DNA of 11,825 nt from an uncultured Eubacteriales bacterium (GTDB lineage Bacteria > Bacillota > Clostridia > Christensenellales > Aristaeellaceae). The stretch is taken from contig CACZOT010000192.1 in assembly GCA_902782795.1 (NCBI GenBank), positions 1-11,825 on the forward strand, written 5' to 3'. Below, piece by piece: positions 1 through 5,806 of the stretch; positions within the stretch are counted from its first letter, which is position 1, and every line of letters begins with the position of its first letter. The position numbers were made by a program, and so were the translations under genes. The notes beneath the pieces were generated by a model. The model worked only from the letters and a program-made list of their open reading frames with translations, was not told the DNA's origin and ran no database searches.

Positions 1-626
1 ATGAAGACATCGTTCCAGATCTCCACCCAGCGCTTGTCTTCGGGGTCGAACTTTTCGGGAGCGGGCAGGGGACCCGTCCAGTAGAACATTTCAGTATCCG
101 GACCGCAGGGACCGGTGATGCCGGCGGGGCCCCACCAGTTATGCTCCTTGGGCAGGTAAAACAGCCGTTCCTCCGGCACGCCCATGGAACGCCAGATGTC
201 GTGGCTTTCCGTATCCCGGGGGCAGTCCTCGTTGCCCTCGAACATCGTGAAGGCCAGCTTTTCCTTGTCCAGGCCCAGGTATTCCGGACTGGTCAGGAAC
301 TCCCAGGACCAGGCGATGGCTTCCTTCTTGAAATAGTCGCCCAGGGACCAGTTGCCCAGCATCTCGAAGAAGGTGAGGTGGCTGGCGTCGCCCACGTCGT
401 CGATATCGCCGGTACGGATGCACTTTTGCACGTCGGTCAGGCGCGTGCCCATGGGGTGCTTGGCGCCGAGCAGATAGGGCACCAGCGGATGCATGCCCGC
501 GGTGGTGAAGAGGACGGAAGGGTCGTTCTCCGGGATGATGGAGGCGCTGGGGATCACGGTGTGGCCGTGCTCGCGGAAGAACTTGAGGTAGAGCGCGCGC
601 AGGTCGTTGGGGGAATTGAGCTGCAT
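1..626 (-). CDS. alaS: Alanine--tRNA ligase, N-terminal part (runs off the window)
   Basis: AlaRS is a cytoplasmic class II synthetase that charges tRNA-Ala with alanine using ATP. The 208 complete codons seen here cover the start of the aminoacylation domain. Recognisable blocks are FTTAGMHPL (residues 40-48), QKCIRTGDIDDVGD (67-80), TFFEMLGNWSLGDYFK (85-100), the segment around GNEDCPRD (131-138), and WWGPAGITGPCGPDTE (164-179). The start is the ATG at 626-624, with AAAGGAGA at 642-635, 8 nt upstream. The gene is controlled by the T-box leader directly upstream. One oddity is that the stretch after the QKC block lacks the AGGKHNDL signature of E. coli-type AlaRS and reads IRTGDIDDVGD instead, so this is a divergent AlaRS subtype. 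The identification itself is secure from the class II blocks and the T-box context; the C-terminal tRNA-binding, editing and C-Ala regions lie outside the window. Confidence 0.96.
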   Translation of the reverse strand, partial: MQLNSPNDLRALYLKFFREHGHTVIPSASIIPENDPSVLFTTAGMHPLVPYLLGAKHPMGTRLTDVQKCIRTGDIDDVGDASHLTFFEMLGNWSLGDYFKKEAIAWSWEFLTSPEYLGLDKEKLAFTMFEGNEDCPRDTESHDIWRSMGVPEERLFYLPKEHNWWGPAGITGPCGPDTEMFYWTGPLPAPEKFDPEDKRWVEIWNDVF

Positions 627-657
627 GGAAATCGTCTCCTTTGCATGAAATCGTGGC

Positions 658-695
658 AAAAAAACAGCGCCTCTCGCTCCGGGACGAAAGGCGCT
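658..695 (-). terminator. Regulated intrinsic terminator of the alaS T-box
   Basis: On the minus strand AGCGCCT pairs with AGGCGCT (695-689 with 672-666), extended inside by TCG/CGA, and is followed by G and a run of seven T at 664-658. The 5' arm contains the CGTCCC segment needed for antiterminator formation, so the two folds exclude each other. It lies 31 nt upstream of the alaS start codon. Confidence 0.93.
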
Positions 696-886
696 TTCGC
701 GGTACCACCCTGATTGGCGCTCCACAGGGAGCGCCCTCTTTGGCCCGGTAACGGCGGGAGACCGCCGCGCCATTTCCTGCGCGGGGCGGGGGAGAGGCAG
801 CCTTGGCGGCATGACCGGCTCGCAGCAGACGCCGGCTCTCTGCACATGCCATCGTGGATTTGCGGCGCGGGCACTCTATCTGAAGG

Positions 887-938
887 CCGGGCCGCGCGGC
901 TGCGACGCCGCCATGGAGGCGGAAGGGCAGTCGATTCG
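887..938 (-). repeat. Leader hairpin module, copy 2 (promoter-distal)
   Basis: This 52-nt block matches the block at 1018-1069 in 42 of 52 positions without gaps, by direct comparison. It folds as CCGCC/GGCGG around a 5-nt loop, above an internal loop and a GCAG/CTGC lower stem. The differences between copies fall mainly in the apical and internal loops, so the fold is kept. This copy lies between the perfect hairpin at 941-960 and the Stem I apex of the T-box. Its GCAGCC could also pair with GGCTGC at 802-797 as a lower Stem I helix. Confidence 0.75.
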
Positions 939-940
939 AG

Positions 941-960
941 GTCGGGCGTTTACGCCCGAC
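941..960. repeat. Perfect 8-bp inverted repeat in the alaS leader
   Basis: GTCGGGCG and CGCCCGAC flank a 4-nt loop (TTTA on the plus strand, TAAA in the leader RNA). No T-run follows on either strand, so it is not an intrinsic terminator. It sits between the two copies of the 52-nt module and may be a structural hairpin of the long leader or part of a dispersed repeat. Confidence 0.7.
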
Positions 961-1017
961 AAGCGGTTTCCGGTTCCGGTGCGAAGACGGCCTGTCAGGG
1001 CCGGCTGAGAGAGGAGA

Positions 1018-1069
1018 CCGGGCCGCGCAGCTGCGACGCCGCCCAAGGGGCGGTGGGGCAGCCGAGTCC
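1018..1069 (-). repeat. Leader hairpin module, copy 1 (promoter-proximal)
   Basis: First of two related 52-nt blocks inside the alaS leader, beginning about 30 nt after the predicted transcription start. The shared core is GCTGCGACGCCGCC on the plus strand. The stem CCGCC/GGCGG is intact, and the lower stem pairs GCTGC with GCAGC. A C-to-T change in the other copy keeps the pair as a wobble, which suggests that the structure is maintained. No T-box core or terminator follows this copy directly. Confidence 0.75.
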
Positions 1070-1103
1070 AAGGGTTCGCTCCACCATTGCCATATCAATA
1101 GGA

Positions 1104-1132
1104 AGTATACGCCCCGGGGGCGCGGGTGTCAA
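1104..1132 (-). promoter_or_regulatory. alaS promoter (sigma-70/SigA type)
   Basis: On the minus strand a perfect -35 TTGACA (1132-1127) is separated by exactly 17 nt from a -10 TATACT (1109-1104). Transcription should begin near 1098, giving the long T-box leader. The consensus match is almost complete, so basal initiation is likely strong and control falls on the riboswitch. Confidence 0.93.
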
Positions 1133-1357
1133 ATGAAATTTGCGAAAAGCGGTTCTGCCCGAAGAAAGGAAAGAAAACCTTCCGAACCATAATGATGAAC
1201 GCGCAAAAGAGAACCGGTTCAGCTTTACTAAACTTTAGATATCATAAAATAACGTTTTTTTCACGCTGCCCCGTGGAGAAAAAACCGTGCGGCAAAAATG
1301 ATATATAAATAGGAAATAAAAAAACATACGGCGGGGAAAAACCGAACGTTCGACGTA
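1133..1357. other. AT-rich divergent intergenic region
   Basis: This non-coding stretch separates the alaS promoter (leftward) from the operon promoter at 1358 (rightward). It is clearly richer in A and T than the flanking genes. It contains two perfect 10-bp palindromes, GAACCGGTTC at 1211-1220 and CGAACGTTCG at 1343-1352, and the interrupted palindrome CTAAA-C-TTTAG at 1228-1238. The second palindrome ends 6 nt before the -35 of the operon promoter. I see no convincing gene, RNA or terminator here. Confidence 0.6.
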
Positions 1358-1386
1358 TTGACAACAGCCTCCCGAGGTGGTTTAAT
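1358..1386 (+). promoter_or_regulatory. Promoter of the regulator-pot operon
   Basis: A perfect -35 TTGACA (1358-1363) and a -10 TTTAAT (1381-1386, five of six consensus bases) are separated by 17 nt. Transcription would start near 1393, about 58 nt before the regulator's ATG. The -10 lies inside the first copy of a direct repeat that may be an operator. Confidence 0.88.
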
Positions 1387-1418
1387 AAAGTCCGACTTGT
1401 GGTTTAATGTTCCTAAAC
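1377..1418 (+). promoter_or_regulatory. Candidate operator repeats over the promoter
   Basis: GTGGTTTAAT occurs at 1377-1386 and again at 1399-1408, spaced 22 nt start to start (about two helical turns). The second copy also forms an inverted repeat, GTTTA (1402-1406) with TAAAC (1414-1418). The first copy contains the -10 hexamer and the second lies just after the expected start, so a bound protein would block initiation. Autoregulation by the XRE-cupin protein is inferred from position only. Confidence 0.5.
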
Positions 1419-1450
1419 ACAAAACAATCGCAATCGGAGGTGACCCTGCC

Positions 1451-1993
1451 ATGGAGATCGGCGCGAAGATCAAGCGCCTGCGCCTGCAGCGCGGCCTCAC
1501 CCAGGAGGAGCTTGCCGATCGCTGCGAGCTCTCCAAGGGGTTCATTTCGCTGCTGGAGCGAGATCTGACCTCGCCCTCCATCGCCACGCTGACGGACGTG
1601 CTCGAATGCCTGGGGAGCGATCTGAGCAGCTTCTTCAGCGAGCGCGGCGAGGAGAAGATCGTCTGGGGCAAGGACGACATGTACGTCAAGGAGGACGAGG
1701 AAGAGCTGCGCGGCTCCATCACCTGGCTCGTCCCCTCGGCGCAGAAGAACCGCATGGAGCCCATCCTCGTGGAGATGGAGGGCGGCGGCGCCACCGCAGT
1801 GGACGACCCGCACGAGGGCGAGGAGTTCGGCTACGTTCTCGCAGGGTCCATCCGCATCCACCTGGGCGACCGGGCCATCCGCGCCCGCAAGGACGAGAGC
1901 TTCTATTTCCTGCCCAACGAGCGGCATTACATCGAGAACGCCGGAAAGACGCCCGCGCGCTTCCTGTGGGTCTCGACGCCGCCGAGCTTCTGA
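1451..1993 (+). CDS. XRE-family regulator with C-terminal cupin domain, probable regulator of the pot operon
   Basis: This 180-residue DNA-binding regulator has the usual length for the XRE-cupin family. Residues 6-60 form the helix-turn-helix, including LTQEELADRCELSKGFISLL and SPSIATL. Residues 105-175 form a single cupin barrel with HEGEEFGYVL (121-130) and a later FLPNERHY (153-160). H121, E125 and H159 are the positions expected to line a metal or ligand site. The ATG at 1451 was chosen because GGAGGTGA at 1436-1443 precedes it by 7 nt; the same frame is open further upstream but lacks a comparable signal. The gene is first in the operon, 40 nt before potA. Relatives such as PuuR control putrescine genes, and many Firmicutes place this type of regulator before potABCD. 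The inducer is not visible in the sequence; polyamine or a related amine is inferred. Confidence 0.93.
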   Translation: MEIGAKIKRLRLQRGLTQEELADRCELSKGFISLLERDLTSPSIATLTDVLECLGSDLSSFFSERGEEKIVWGKDDMYVKEDEEELRGSITWLVPSAQKNRMEPILVEMEGGGATAVDDPHEGEEFGYVLAGSIRIHLGDRAIRARKDESFYFLPNERHYIENAGKTPARFLWVSTPPSF

Positions 1994-2033
1994 TCACACA
2001 AAGGATACTAAACGATAACGGGGTGAGCCAACT

Positions 2034-3089
2034 ATGGTCGAGGATATGCGTCTGATCGAGCTCAAACACGTCAGCAAAGTGTTCGGCGGCGAAACGCACG
2101 CCCTGAACGACGTGAGCCTCTATATCCGCAAACGGGAATTCATCACGCTGCTCGGCCCTTCCGGCTGCGGCAAGACCACGCTCCTGCGCATCATCGGCGG
2201 GTTCGAGTACCCCACCAGCGGCGAGGTGCTCTTCGAGGGCAAGGACCTGCTCGCCATCCCCGCCTATAAGCGGCGCGTGAACACGGTGTTCCAGAAGTAC
2301 GCCCTGTTCAACCACCTGAACATCTACGACAACATCGCCTTCGGCCTGAAGCTGCGCAAAATGCCCGCCGACGAGATCGACCGGCGCGTCAAGCGCATGC
2401 TGGCCCTGGTGAAGATGACCGGCTACGAGAAGCGCTCGGTGGACGCCATCTCCGGCGGCCAGCAGCAGCGCATCGCCATCGCCCGCGCCCTGGTCAACGA
2501 GCCGGAGGTGCTGCTGCTGGACGAGCCCCTCGGCGCGCTGGATCTCAAGCTGCGCAAGGAGATGCAGCTCGAGCTCAAGAGCATGCAGCAGGAGCTGGGC
2601 ATCACCTTTATCTACGTCACGCACGACCAGGAAGAGGCCCTCACCATGAGCGACACCGTCGCCGTCATGAACGCGGGCCGCATCCAGCAGATCGGCGATC
2701 CCAAGCGCATCTACGACGAGCCGAAGAACGCTTTCGTGGCGGACTTCATCGGCGAGAGCAACATCCTCGACGGCGTGATGCCGCGCGATGAGGTGGTGGT
2801 TTTCGCCGACACGCGCTTCGAGTGCGTGGACAAGGGCTTCGCGCCGGACGAGCGGGTGGACGTGGTCGTCCGCCCGGAGGATATCGAGATCACCACCCCG
2901 GAAATGGGCATGCTGCGCGGCACGGTGCACTCCGTGGTGTTCAAGGGCGTCCATTACGAGATGATGGTGGATACGGGCGCTTTCCGCTTCAAGGTCCATT
3001 CCACGGCCATGCACGCCGTGGGGAGCGAGGTGGGCCTGCGGGTCGTGCCCTTCAACATCCATATCATGAAGAAGGTGACGGACGAGTGA
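2034..3089 (+). CDS. potA: Spermidine/putrescine ABC transporter, ATP-binding protein
   Basis: PotA is the cytoplasmic ATPase that powers polyamine import through PotBC. The 351 residues have the usual family length. Visible motifs are Walker A GPSGCGKT (41-48), the Q-loop glutamine in VFQ (87), signature SGGQQQR (140-146), Walker B VLLLDEP (159-165) and the switch histidine H197. The C-terminal TOBE-type regulatory domain covers about 275-347, with VVRPEDIEI near its start. The ATG at 2034 is preceded by GGGGTGA, 7 nt away; an ATG four codons later is possible but less well placed. The stop overlaps the GTG start of potB by four bases, indicating translational coupling. The family includes transporters for other substrates, but the full A-B-C-D order and the PotD sequence favour polyamines. 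Confidence 0.96.
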   Translation: MVEDMRLIELKHVSKVFGGETHALNDVSLYIRKREFITLLGPSGCGKTTLLRIIGGFEYPTSGEVLFEGKDLLAIPAYKRRVNTVFQKYALFNHLNIYDNIAFGLKLRKMPADEIDRRVKRMLALVKMTGYEKRSVDAISGGQQQRIAIARALVNEPEVLLLDEPLGALDLKLRKEMQLELKSMQQELGITFIYVTHDQEEALTMSDTVAVMNAGRIQQIGDPKRIYDEPKNAFVADFIGESNILDGVMPRDEVVVFADTRFECVDKGFAPDERVDVVVRPEDIEITTPEMGMLRGTVHSVVFKGVHYEMMVDTGAFRFKVHSTAMHAVGSEVGLRVVPFNIHIMKKVTDE

Positions 3090-3901
3090 AGCGCAGCTGG
3101 TTCGCCGGGCCGTACGCCCTGTGGATGATCCTCTTCACGATCGCGCCGCTTCTGTTCGTGGTCTATTACGCCTTTACGAACACCCAGGGCGCCTTCTCCA
3201 TGGCGAGCTTCCTCAAGGCGTTCGACGGCCAGTATCTGACCATCCTCTGGCGCAGCCTGTACCTCGCCTTCCTCTGCACGGTGCTGTGCTTTATCGTCGG
3301 GTATCCGGCGGCGTATTTCCTGGCCAGCAAGGATTTCTCCCGCAGCCAGACGCTGCTGGTGCTGATCCTCCTGCCCATGTGGATGAACTTCCTCCTGCGC
3401 ACCTACGCCATGATGAGCATCCTGGAGGACAACGGCCTTCTCAACCAATTCCTCAAGAACCTGGGGCTGAACCCCATCTCCATCCTGGGCACGCAGGGCG
3501 CGGTCCTGCTGGGCATGGTCTACAACTACGTGCCCTTCATGATCCTGCCCATCCACACCTCCCTCAAGAAGATGGACGTGCGCGTCATCGAGGCGGCGCA
3601 GGATCTGGGCGCGAGCCCGGTCAACGTCTTCCGCCGCGTGGTGTTCCCGCTCTCCATCCCGGGCGTGATCTCCGGCGTGACCATGGTCTTCATGCCCGCG
3701 GTGACGACGTTCGCCATCTCGCGCCTGCTGGGCAGCGGCATGTTTCTTCTTTATGGAGACCTGATCGAGAAGCAGTTCCTGGAGCTCAACAACTGGAACT
3801 TCGGCTCCTCGCTCTCCATGATCATGATGGTGCTGATCATCATCTCCATCGGCCTTCTCAACAAGGCGGACCCGAAAAAGGAAGGGAGCGGTGTGCTGTG
3901 A
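3086..3901 (+). CDS. potB: Spermidine/putrescine ABC transporter, permease
   Basis: One of the two membrane subunits of the polyamine importer, 271 residues. About six membrane segments can be drawn, near residues 9-30, 57-80, 88-111, 136-157, 187-212 and 240-258. The cytoplasmic EAA loop that docks on PotA is EAAQDLGASPVNVFRR (169-184), continuing to PLSIPG. The start is the GTG at 3086, which overlaps the potA stop as GTGA; GAAGGTGA at 3070-3077 lies 8 nt upstream. No membrane segment is lost with this start. The C-terminus overlaps potC in the same way. Family and subunit assignment rest on the EAA loop, the topology and the gene order. Confidence 0.94.
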   Translation: MKRSWFAGPYALWMILFTIAPLLFVVYYAFTNTQGAFSMASFLKAFDGQYLTILWRSLYLAFLCTVLCFIVGYPAAYFLASKDFSRSQTLLVLILLPMWMNFLLRTYAMMSILEDNGLLNQFLKNLGLNPISILGTQGAVLLGMVYNYVPFMILPIHTSLKKMDVRVIEAAQDLGASPVNVFRRVVFPLSIPGVISGVTMVFMPAVTTFAISRLLGSGMFLLYGDLIEKQFLELNNWNFGSSLSMIMMVLIIISIGLLNKADPKKEGSGVL

Positions 3902-4689
3902 ACAAGCGATCCGGCGGGCTGTTCCGCTTCTTCAAGGGCACGTATCTTGGGTTGCTGCTCTTTTTCCTGTACGCGCCCATCGTGGTGATGATCGTCCTCT
4001 CCTTCAACGACGCCAAGTCCCGCGCGCGCTGGGGCGGCTTCTCCTTTAGGTGGTATCTGCGCCTGCTGGAGCGCAGCGACATCATGAACGCCCTGTGGGT
4101 GACGGTCTCCATCGCGGTGCTCGCCACCATCGTGGCGACCATCCTGGGCACCCTGGCCGCCATCGGCACCCACGCCATGAAGAAGGGCTGGGCCAACGCC
4201 ATGCTCAACGTGGCCTACCTTCCCATGACGACACCGGATATCGTCACGGGCGTCTCGCTGATGCTGATGTTCGTGTTCGTGCACATGTCGCCGGGCTACT
4301 GGACGATGCTCATCGCGCACATCGCCTTCGACACGCCCTACGTGCTCTTCTCGGTCATGCCCAAGCTCCAGCAGATGGACCCGAACCTCTACGAGGCGGC
4401 GCTGGACCTGGGCTGCACGCCGCTGCGGGCCGTGCGCAAGGTCATCCTGCCGGAGGTCATGCCGGGCGTGGTCACGGGTGCGCTGCTCTCCTTCACCATG
4501 TCTCTGGACGATTTCGTCGTCTCCTACTTCACCTCGCACACGGAGAAGAACCTCTCCATGGTCATCTACTCCGCGGCGAGGAGGGGCATCGAGCCCTCCA
4601 TCTACGCGCTGTCCACCATCATGTTCCTGGTGGTGCTGGCGCTCCTGCTCATCATCAACCGGCGCTCGTCGCTGGAAGAGGTATCCTGA
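3898..4689 (+). CDS. potC: Spermidine/putrescine ABC transporter, permease
   Basis: Second membrane subunit of the importer, 263 residues, pairing with PotB. The sequence opens with a basic segment and a first membrane helix at about 15-36, with further helices near 66-92, 103-128, 133-155, 188-210 and 237-255. The EAA loop is YEAALDLGCTPLRAVRKV (165-182), followed by ILPEVMPG. The PMTTPDIVTGVSLM segment (109-122) and the SLDDFVVSYF segment (202-211) are typical of PotC. The start is GTG at 3898, overlapping the potB stop as GTGA, with GGGAG at 3884-3888 upstream. The stop is followed by a 28-nt gap before potD that contains a strong ribosome binding site. Confidence 0.95.
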   Translation: MNKRSGGLFRFFKGTYLGLLLFFLYAPIVVMIVLSFNDAKSRARWGGFSFRWYLRLLERSDIMNALWVTVSIAVLATIVATILGTLAAIGTHAMKKGWANAMLNVAYLPMTTPDIVTGVSLMLMFVFVHMSPGYWTMLIAHIAFDTPYVLFSVMPKLQQMDPNLYEAALDLGCTPLRAVRKVILPEVMPGVVTGALLSFTMSLDDFVVSYFTSHTEKNLSMVIYSAARRGIEPSIYALSTIMFLVVLALLLIINRRSSLEEVS

Positions 4690-4717
4690 TCACAACGCTT
4701 AGGAGGAACTGGAAGCA

Positions 4718-5806
4718 ATGAAAAAATGGGGTAAAGTGATCCTCGCCATCGTCCTGGTGGCCGCCATGACCGTCCTGCTCGCCAGCTGCGGCGAGAAAAA
4801 GACCGCCGACGAGGGCCAGACCACCGCCAAGGCAGGCGGCACCATCACCGTGTTCAACTGGGACGATTATATCGACCCGGCCGTGCTGGATCTGTTCAAG
4901 GAGGAGACCGGCATCACCGTCAAGTACGTCATCTTCACCACCGTGGAGGAGATGTACGCCAAGGTCACCGCGGGCGGCGGCGCCTACGACGTGATCTTCC
5001 CGTCCGATTACATCATCGAGCGCATGATCAAGGAGGACCGCCTCCTCAAGCTCGACAAGAGCCTCATCCCCAACTACGCCAACATCTCCGAATGGCTCCA
5101 GAGCCCGGATTACGACCCCAACGCGGAGTATTCCATCCCCTATATGTGGGGCACCGTCGGCCTTCTGTACAACACCGACCTGGTCGACGAGGAGATCACC
5201 TCCTGGAGCAGCATCTTCGATCCGAAGTACCAGAACAACGTGTTCATGCTCGCCTCCTACCGCGATTGCCTGGGCTCCACCCTGTGCTACCTGGGCTACG
5301 ACCTCAATACCCGCGATCCCAAGGAACTGGGCGAAGCCAAGGATCTGCTCATCCAGCAGAAGAAGGACGGCATCGTCAAGGGCTATCTCGTGGATGAGAC
5401 TAAGGACAAGATGATCGGCGGCGAGGCGGCCATCGCCATGATGTGGTCCGGCGACGCGCTCTACGCCATCAGCGAGGGCGAAGGCGACAACCTCGTCTAC
5501 GTCGTGCCGGAGGAAGGCTCCAACGTCTGGGTGGACGGCGCCTGCATCCCCGCCAACTCCGCCAACCCCGCCGGAGCCCACGCCTTTATCGATTTCCTCT
5601 GCCGCGAGGACATCGCCCGCATGAATATGGATTACATCTACTACTCCACTCCCAACCAGGCCGTCATCGACCATATGACCGAGGAAGAGCTCGCCGACGA
5701 GACGCTCGTGCCGCCGCAGGACGTCATCGACCGCTGCACCTTCTTCCACGACGTGAGCGAGTATATCGACCTGTACGAGAGCGTCTGGGTCGAGATCCTC
5801 GGCTGA
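4718..5806 (+). CDS. potD: Polyamine ABC transporter substrate-binding lipoprotein
   Basis: PotD captures spermidine or putrescine at the outer face of the membrane and delivers it to PotBC. The 362-residue protein has a lipoprotein signal: basic MKKWGK, a hydrophobic stretch, then lipobox LASC with lipidation at C24. Residues 41-362 form the periplasmic-binding fold. Compared by eye with E. coli PotD, ligand-site positions are kept at W48, S96, Y98, W243, W271, D273 and Y309. The acidic residue equivalent to E. coli D168 appears as S180, E171 corresponds to D183, and the Q327 position does not look like glutamine. D273 next to W271 still supports binding of an amino group. AGGAGG at 4701-4706 gives this gene its own strong translation start, which would raise its level over the permeases. 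The stop overlaps the next ATG (TGATG). The exact substrate is not settled. Confidence 0.93.
   Translation: MKKWGKVILAIVLVAAMTVLLASCGEKKTADEGQTTAKAGGTITVFNWDDYIDPAVLDLFKEETGITVKYVIFTTVEEMYAKVTAGGGAYDVIFPSDYIIERMIKEDRLLKLDKSLIPNYANISEWLQSPDYDPNAEYSIPYMWGTVGLLYNTDLVDEEITSWSSIFDPKYQNNVFMLASYRDCLGSTLCYLGYDLNTRDPKELGEAKDLLIQQKKDGIVKGYLVDETKDKMIGGEAAIAMMWSGDALYAISEGEGDNLVYVVPEEGSNVWVDGACIPANSANPAGAHAFIDFLCREDIARMNMDYIYYSTPNQAVIDHMTEEELADETLVPPQDVIDRCTFFHDVSEYIDLYESVWVEILG

Larger units (their letters stand above)
658..1098 (-). promoter_or_regulatory. T-box riboswitch leader of alaS
   Basis: The leader RNA senses the charging state of tRNA-Ala and switches between antiterminator and terminator. 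The diagnostic T-box, AGGGTGGTACCGCG, lies at 711-698 on the minus strand. Its partner TTTCGTCCC overlaps the 5' arm of the terminator just downstream. Upstream of the T-box is a 7-bp hairpin GGCGCTC/GAGCGCC and a CGGCGG/CCGCCG hairpin. The apical part of Stem I is visible at 850-808: GGCATG pairs with CATGCC and encloses AGAGAG and a CCGGC/GCCGG stem-loop containing CTGCTGCGA. A GCC triplet at 807-805, followed by AA, directly after the CATGCC arm is a candidate alanine specifier; the exact codon is my inference. From the predicted start near 1098 to the alaS ATG is about 470 nt, long for a single T-box leader. The extra length at 1098-887 contains the duplicated hairpin module. Only one T-box core is present. 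Confidence 0.93.

Noticed and set aside
1018..1069. A complete second T-box riboswitch in the promoter-proximal half of the alaS leader.
   Set aside because: No second GGTGGTACCGCG-like core and no second terminator follow this module, so only a structural sub-module is duplicated.
139..1098. A 319-codon minus-strand frame through the alaS leader and 5' end.
   Set aside because: It is out of frame with the real AlaRS sequence and runs across the T-box, terminator and hairpins, which are non-coding RNA.
1126..1308. A possible 60-residue small protein on the plus strand.
   Set aside because: It begins at a GTG inside the alaS promoter, has no ribosome site, and lies in AT-rich intergenic DNA with no coding character.
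1290..1320. TATATAAAT near 1300 as an extra promoter -10.
   Set aside because: No acceptable -35 stands 16-18 nt upstream, and a far better promoter is present at 1358-1386.
1719..3062. A 447-codon open frame on the minus strand antisense to the regulator and potA.
   Set aside because: It is the antisense shadow of two well-supported genes and has a His/Asp/Leu-rich, non-domain composition.
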